Source of the DNA: Candidatus Segetimicrobium genomatis
Lineage (GTDB): Bacteria > Sysuimicrobiota > Sysuimicrobiia > Sysuimicrobiales > Segetimicrobiaceae
Direction: 5' to 3'
Assembly: GCA_005882445.1 (NCBI GenBank)
Contig: VBAN01000099.1
Coordinates: forward strand, 1 to 14,004
Length of the DNA stretch: 14,004 nucleotides
Part shown: in pieces, positions 13,616 to 14,004 of the stretch
How positions within the stretch are numbered: position 1 is the first letter of the stretch
How the letters are laid out: each line of letters opens with the position of its first letter
Program-made: the position numbers and the translations under genes
The notes under the pieces: generated by a model
What the model saw: only the letters and a program-made list of their open reading frames with translations
Databases searched by the model: none
Told to the model about the DNA's origin: nothing

Positions 13616-14004
13616 ATGAACCGAACGGCGAACGCGGCGCTGCGGACCTATCGCGGGTTCGCAGTCGCGTCCGCGGTCTCCGCGTACCTCCTCATCGTTC
13701 TCGGCGGACTGGTGCGCATCACCGGCTCCGGACTGGCCTGCCCGGACTGGCCGCTCTGCCACGGACGGCTCATCCCGCCTTTCCAGGGCCCGATCCTCAT
13801 CGAGTACTCGCACCGCCTCGCGGCCGCGCTCGTGAGCGGGCTGGTGGTGGCGACCGCGCTGGCGGCCGCCGGCGTCCGGCGGTGGCTCCCGCAGGCCGTG
13901 CCGACGGCCCTGTCGGTCCTCGGCATCGTCGCGGTGCAGATCATCCTCGGCGCGCTCACGGTGAAACTTGAGCTCACGCCCGCGCTCGTCGTCACGCATC
14001 TTGG
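13616..14004 (+). CDS. ctaA: Heme A synthase (CtaA/COX15 family), N-terminal part (runs off the window)
   Basis: ATG 13616 follows AAGGAGG (13605-13611) with four bases between. The 129 visible residues have a first membrane helix (about 15-33, FAVASAVSAYLLIVLGGLV) leading into RITGSGLACPDWPLCHG, the paired-cysteine loop typical of the family. Then come IEYSHRLAAALVSG with a heme-ligand histidine at the start of helix 2, a third helix (SVLGIVAVQIILGALTV) and the second histidine region VVTHL at the edge. The enzyme oxidises the C8 methyl of heme O to make heme A for aa3-type cytochrome oxidases, in the cytoplasmic membrane. The partner ctaB (heme O synthase) often lies next to it or is fused to it, and may be outside the window. 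The C-terminal half is not visible. Confidence 0.9.
   Translation, partial: MNRTANAALRTYRGFAVASAVSAYLLIVLGGLVRITGSGLACPDWPLCHGRLIPPFQGPILIEYSHRLAAALVSGLVVATALAAAGVRRWLPQAVPTALSVLGIVAVQIILGALTVKLELTPALVVTHL

Overview
The window is a GC-rich, gene-dense stretch of bacterial chromosome (roughly 70 % G+C by eye) with mostly housekeeping, secreted and catabolic genes. I see no phage, IS, CRISPR, rRNA or tRNA genes. The set suggests an aerobic heterotroph: heme A synthase implies an aa3-type oxidase, and there is a bacterial FabI. Many starts are GTG or TTG, and the Shine-Dalgarno sites are strong. An uncultivated high-GC lineage (Chloroflexota, Armatimonadota or a similar candidate phylum) would fit, but taxonomy cannot be fixed from this window.

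Layout. 1-216 (-) is the N-terminus of a proline-peptidase-like M24 protein. Divergent from it is endonuclease III (nth), overlapping fabI. Convergent to these is a minus-strand unit of a secreted beta-propeller protein overlapping a short mutY, preceded by a GNAT acetyltransferase. A shared divergent promoter at 4525-4532 probably serves the acetyltransferase and, on the plus strand, a gamma-glutamyltransferase-like gene followed by ndk. Next come, on the minus strand, a secreted intradiol-dioxygenase-like protein and an M28 metallopeptidase. From 8592 to the end everything is on the plus strand: a Fsr-type MFS transporter, a secreted dienelactone-hydrolase-like protein, a three-gene sugar-acid operon (aldonate dehydratase, KDPG aldolase, 2-keto-3-deoxygluconate kinase), and ctaA/COX15, which runs off the edge.

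The coherent pathway is at 10738-13481. The dehydratase makes 2-keto-3-deoxy-gluconate (or -galactonate), the kinase phosphorylates it, and the aldolase splits it to pyruvate and glyceraldehyde-3-phosphate: a semi-phosphorylative Entner-Doudoroff or De Ley-Doudoroff branch.

The most unusual signal is not a new system. Five genes (propeller, ggt-like, ndk, hydrolase, kinase) each read well up to a point, lose an estimated 20-30 codons of conserved core, and continue well in another frame. At two further places (5' ends of nth and of the MFS gene) the expected start region is absent. This looks like repeated loss of short segments, such as unfilled scaffold gaps with the Ns removed, rather than gene decay. 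A second signal is that the hydrolase has lost its nucleophile and its catalytic histidine, suggesting a pseudoenzyme.
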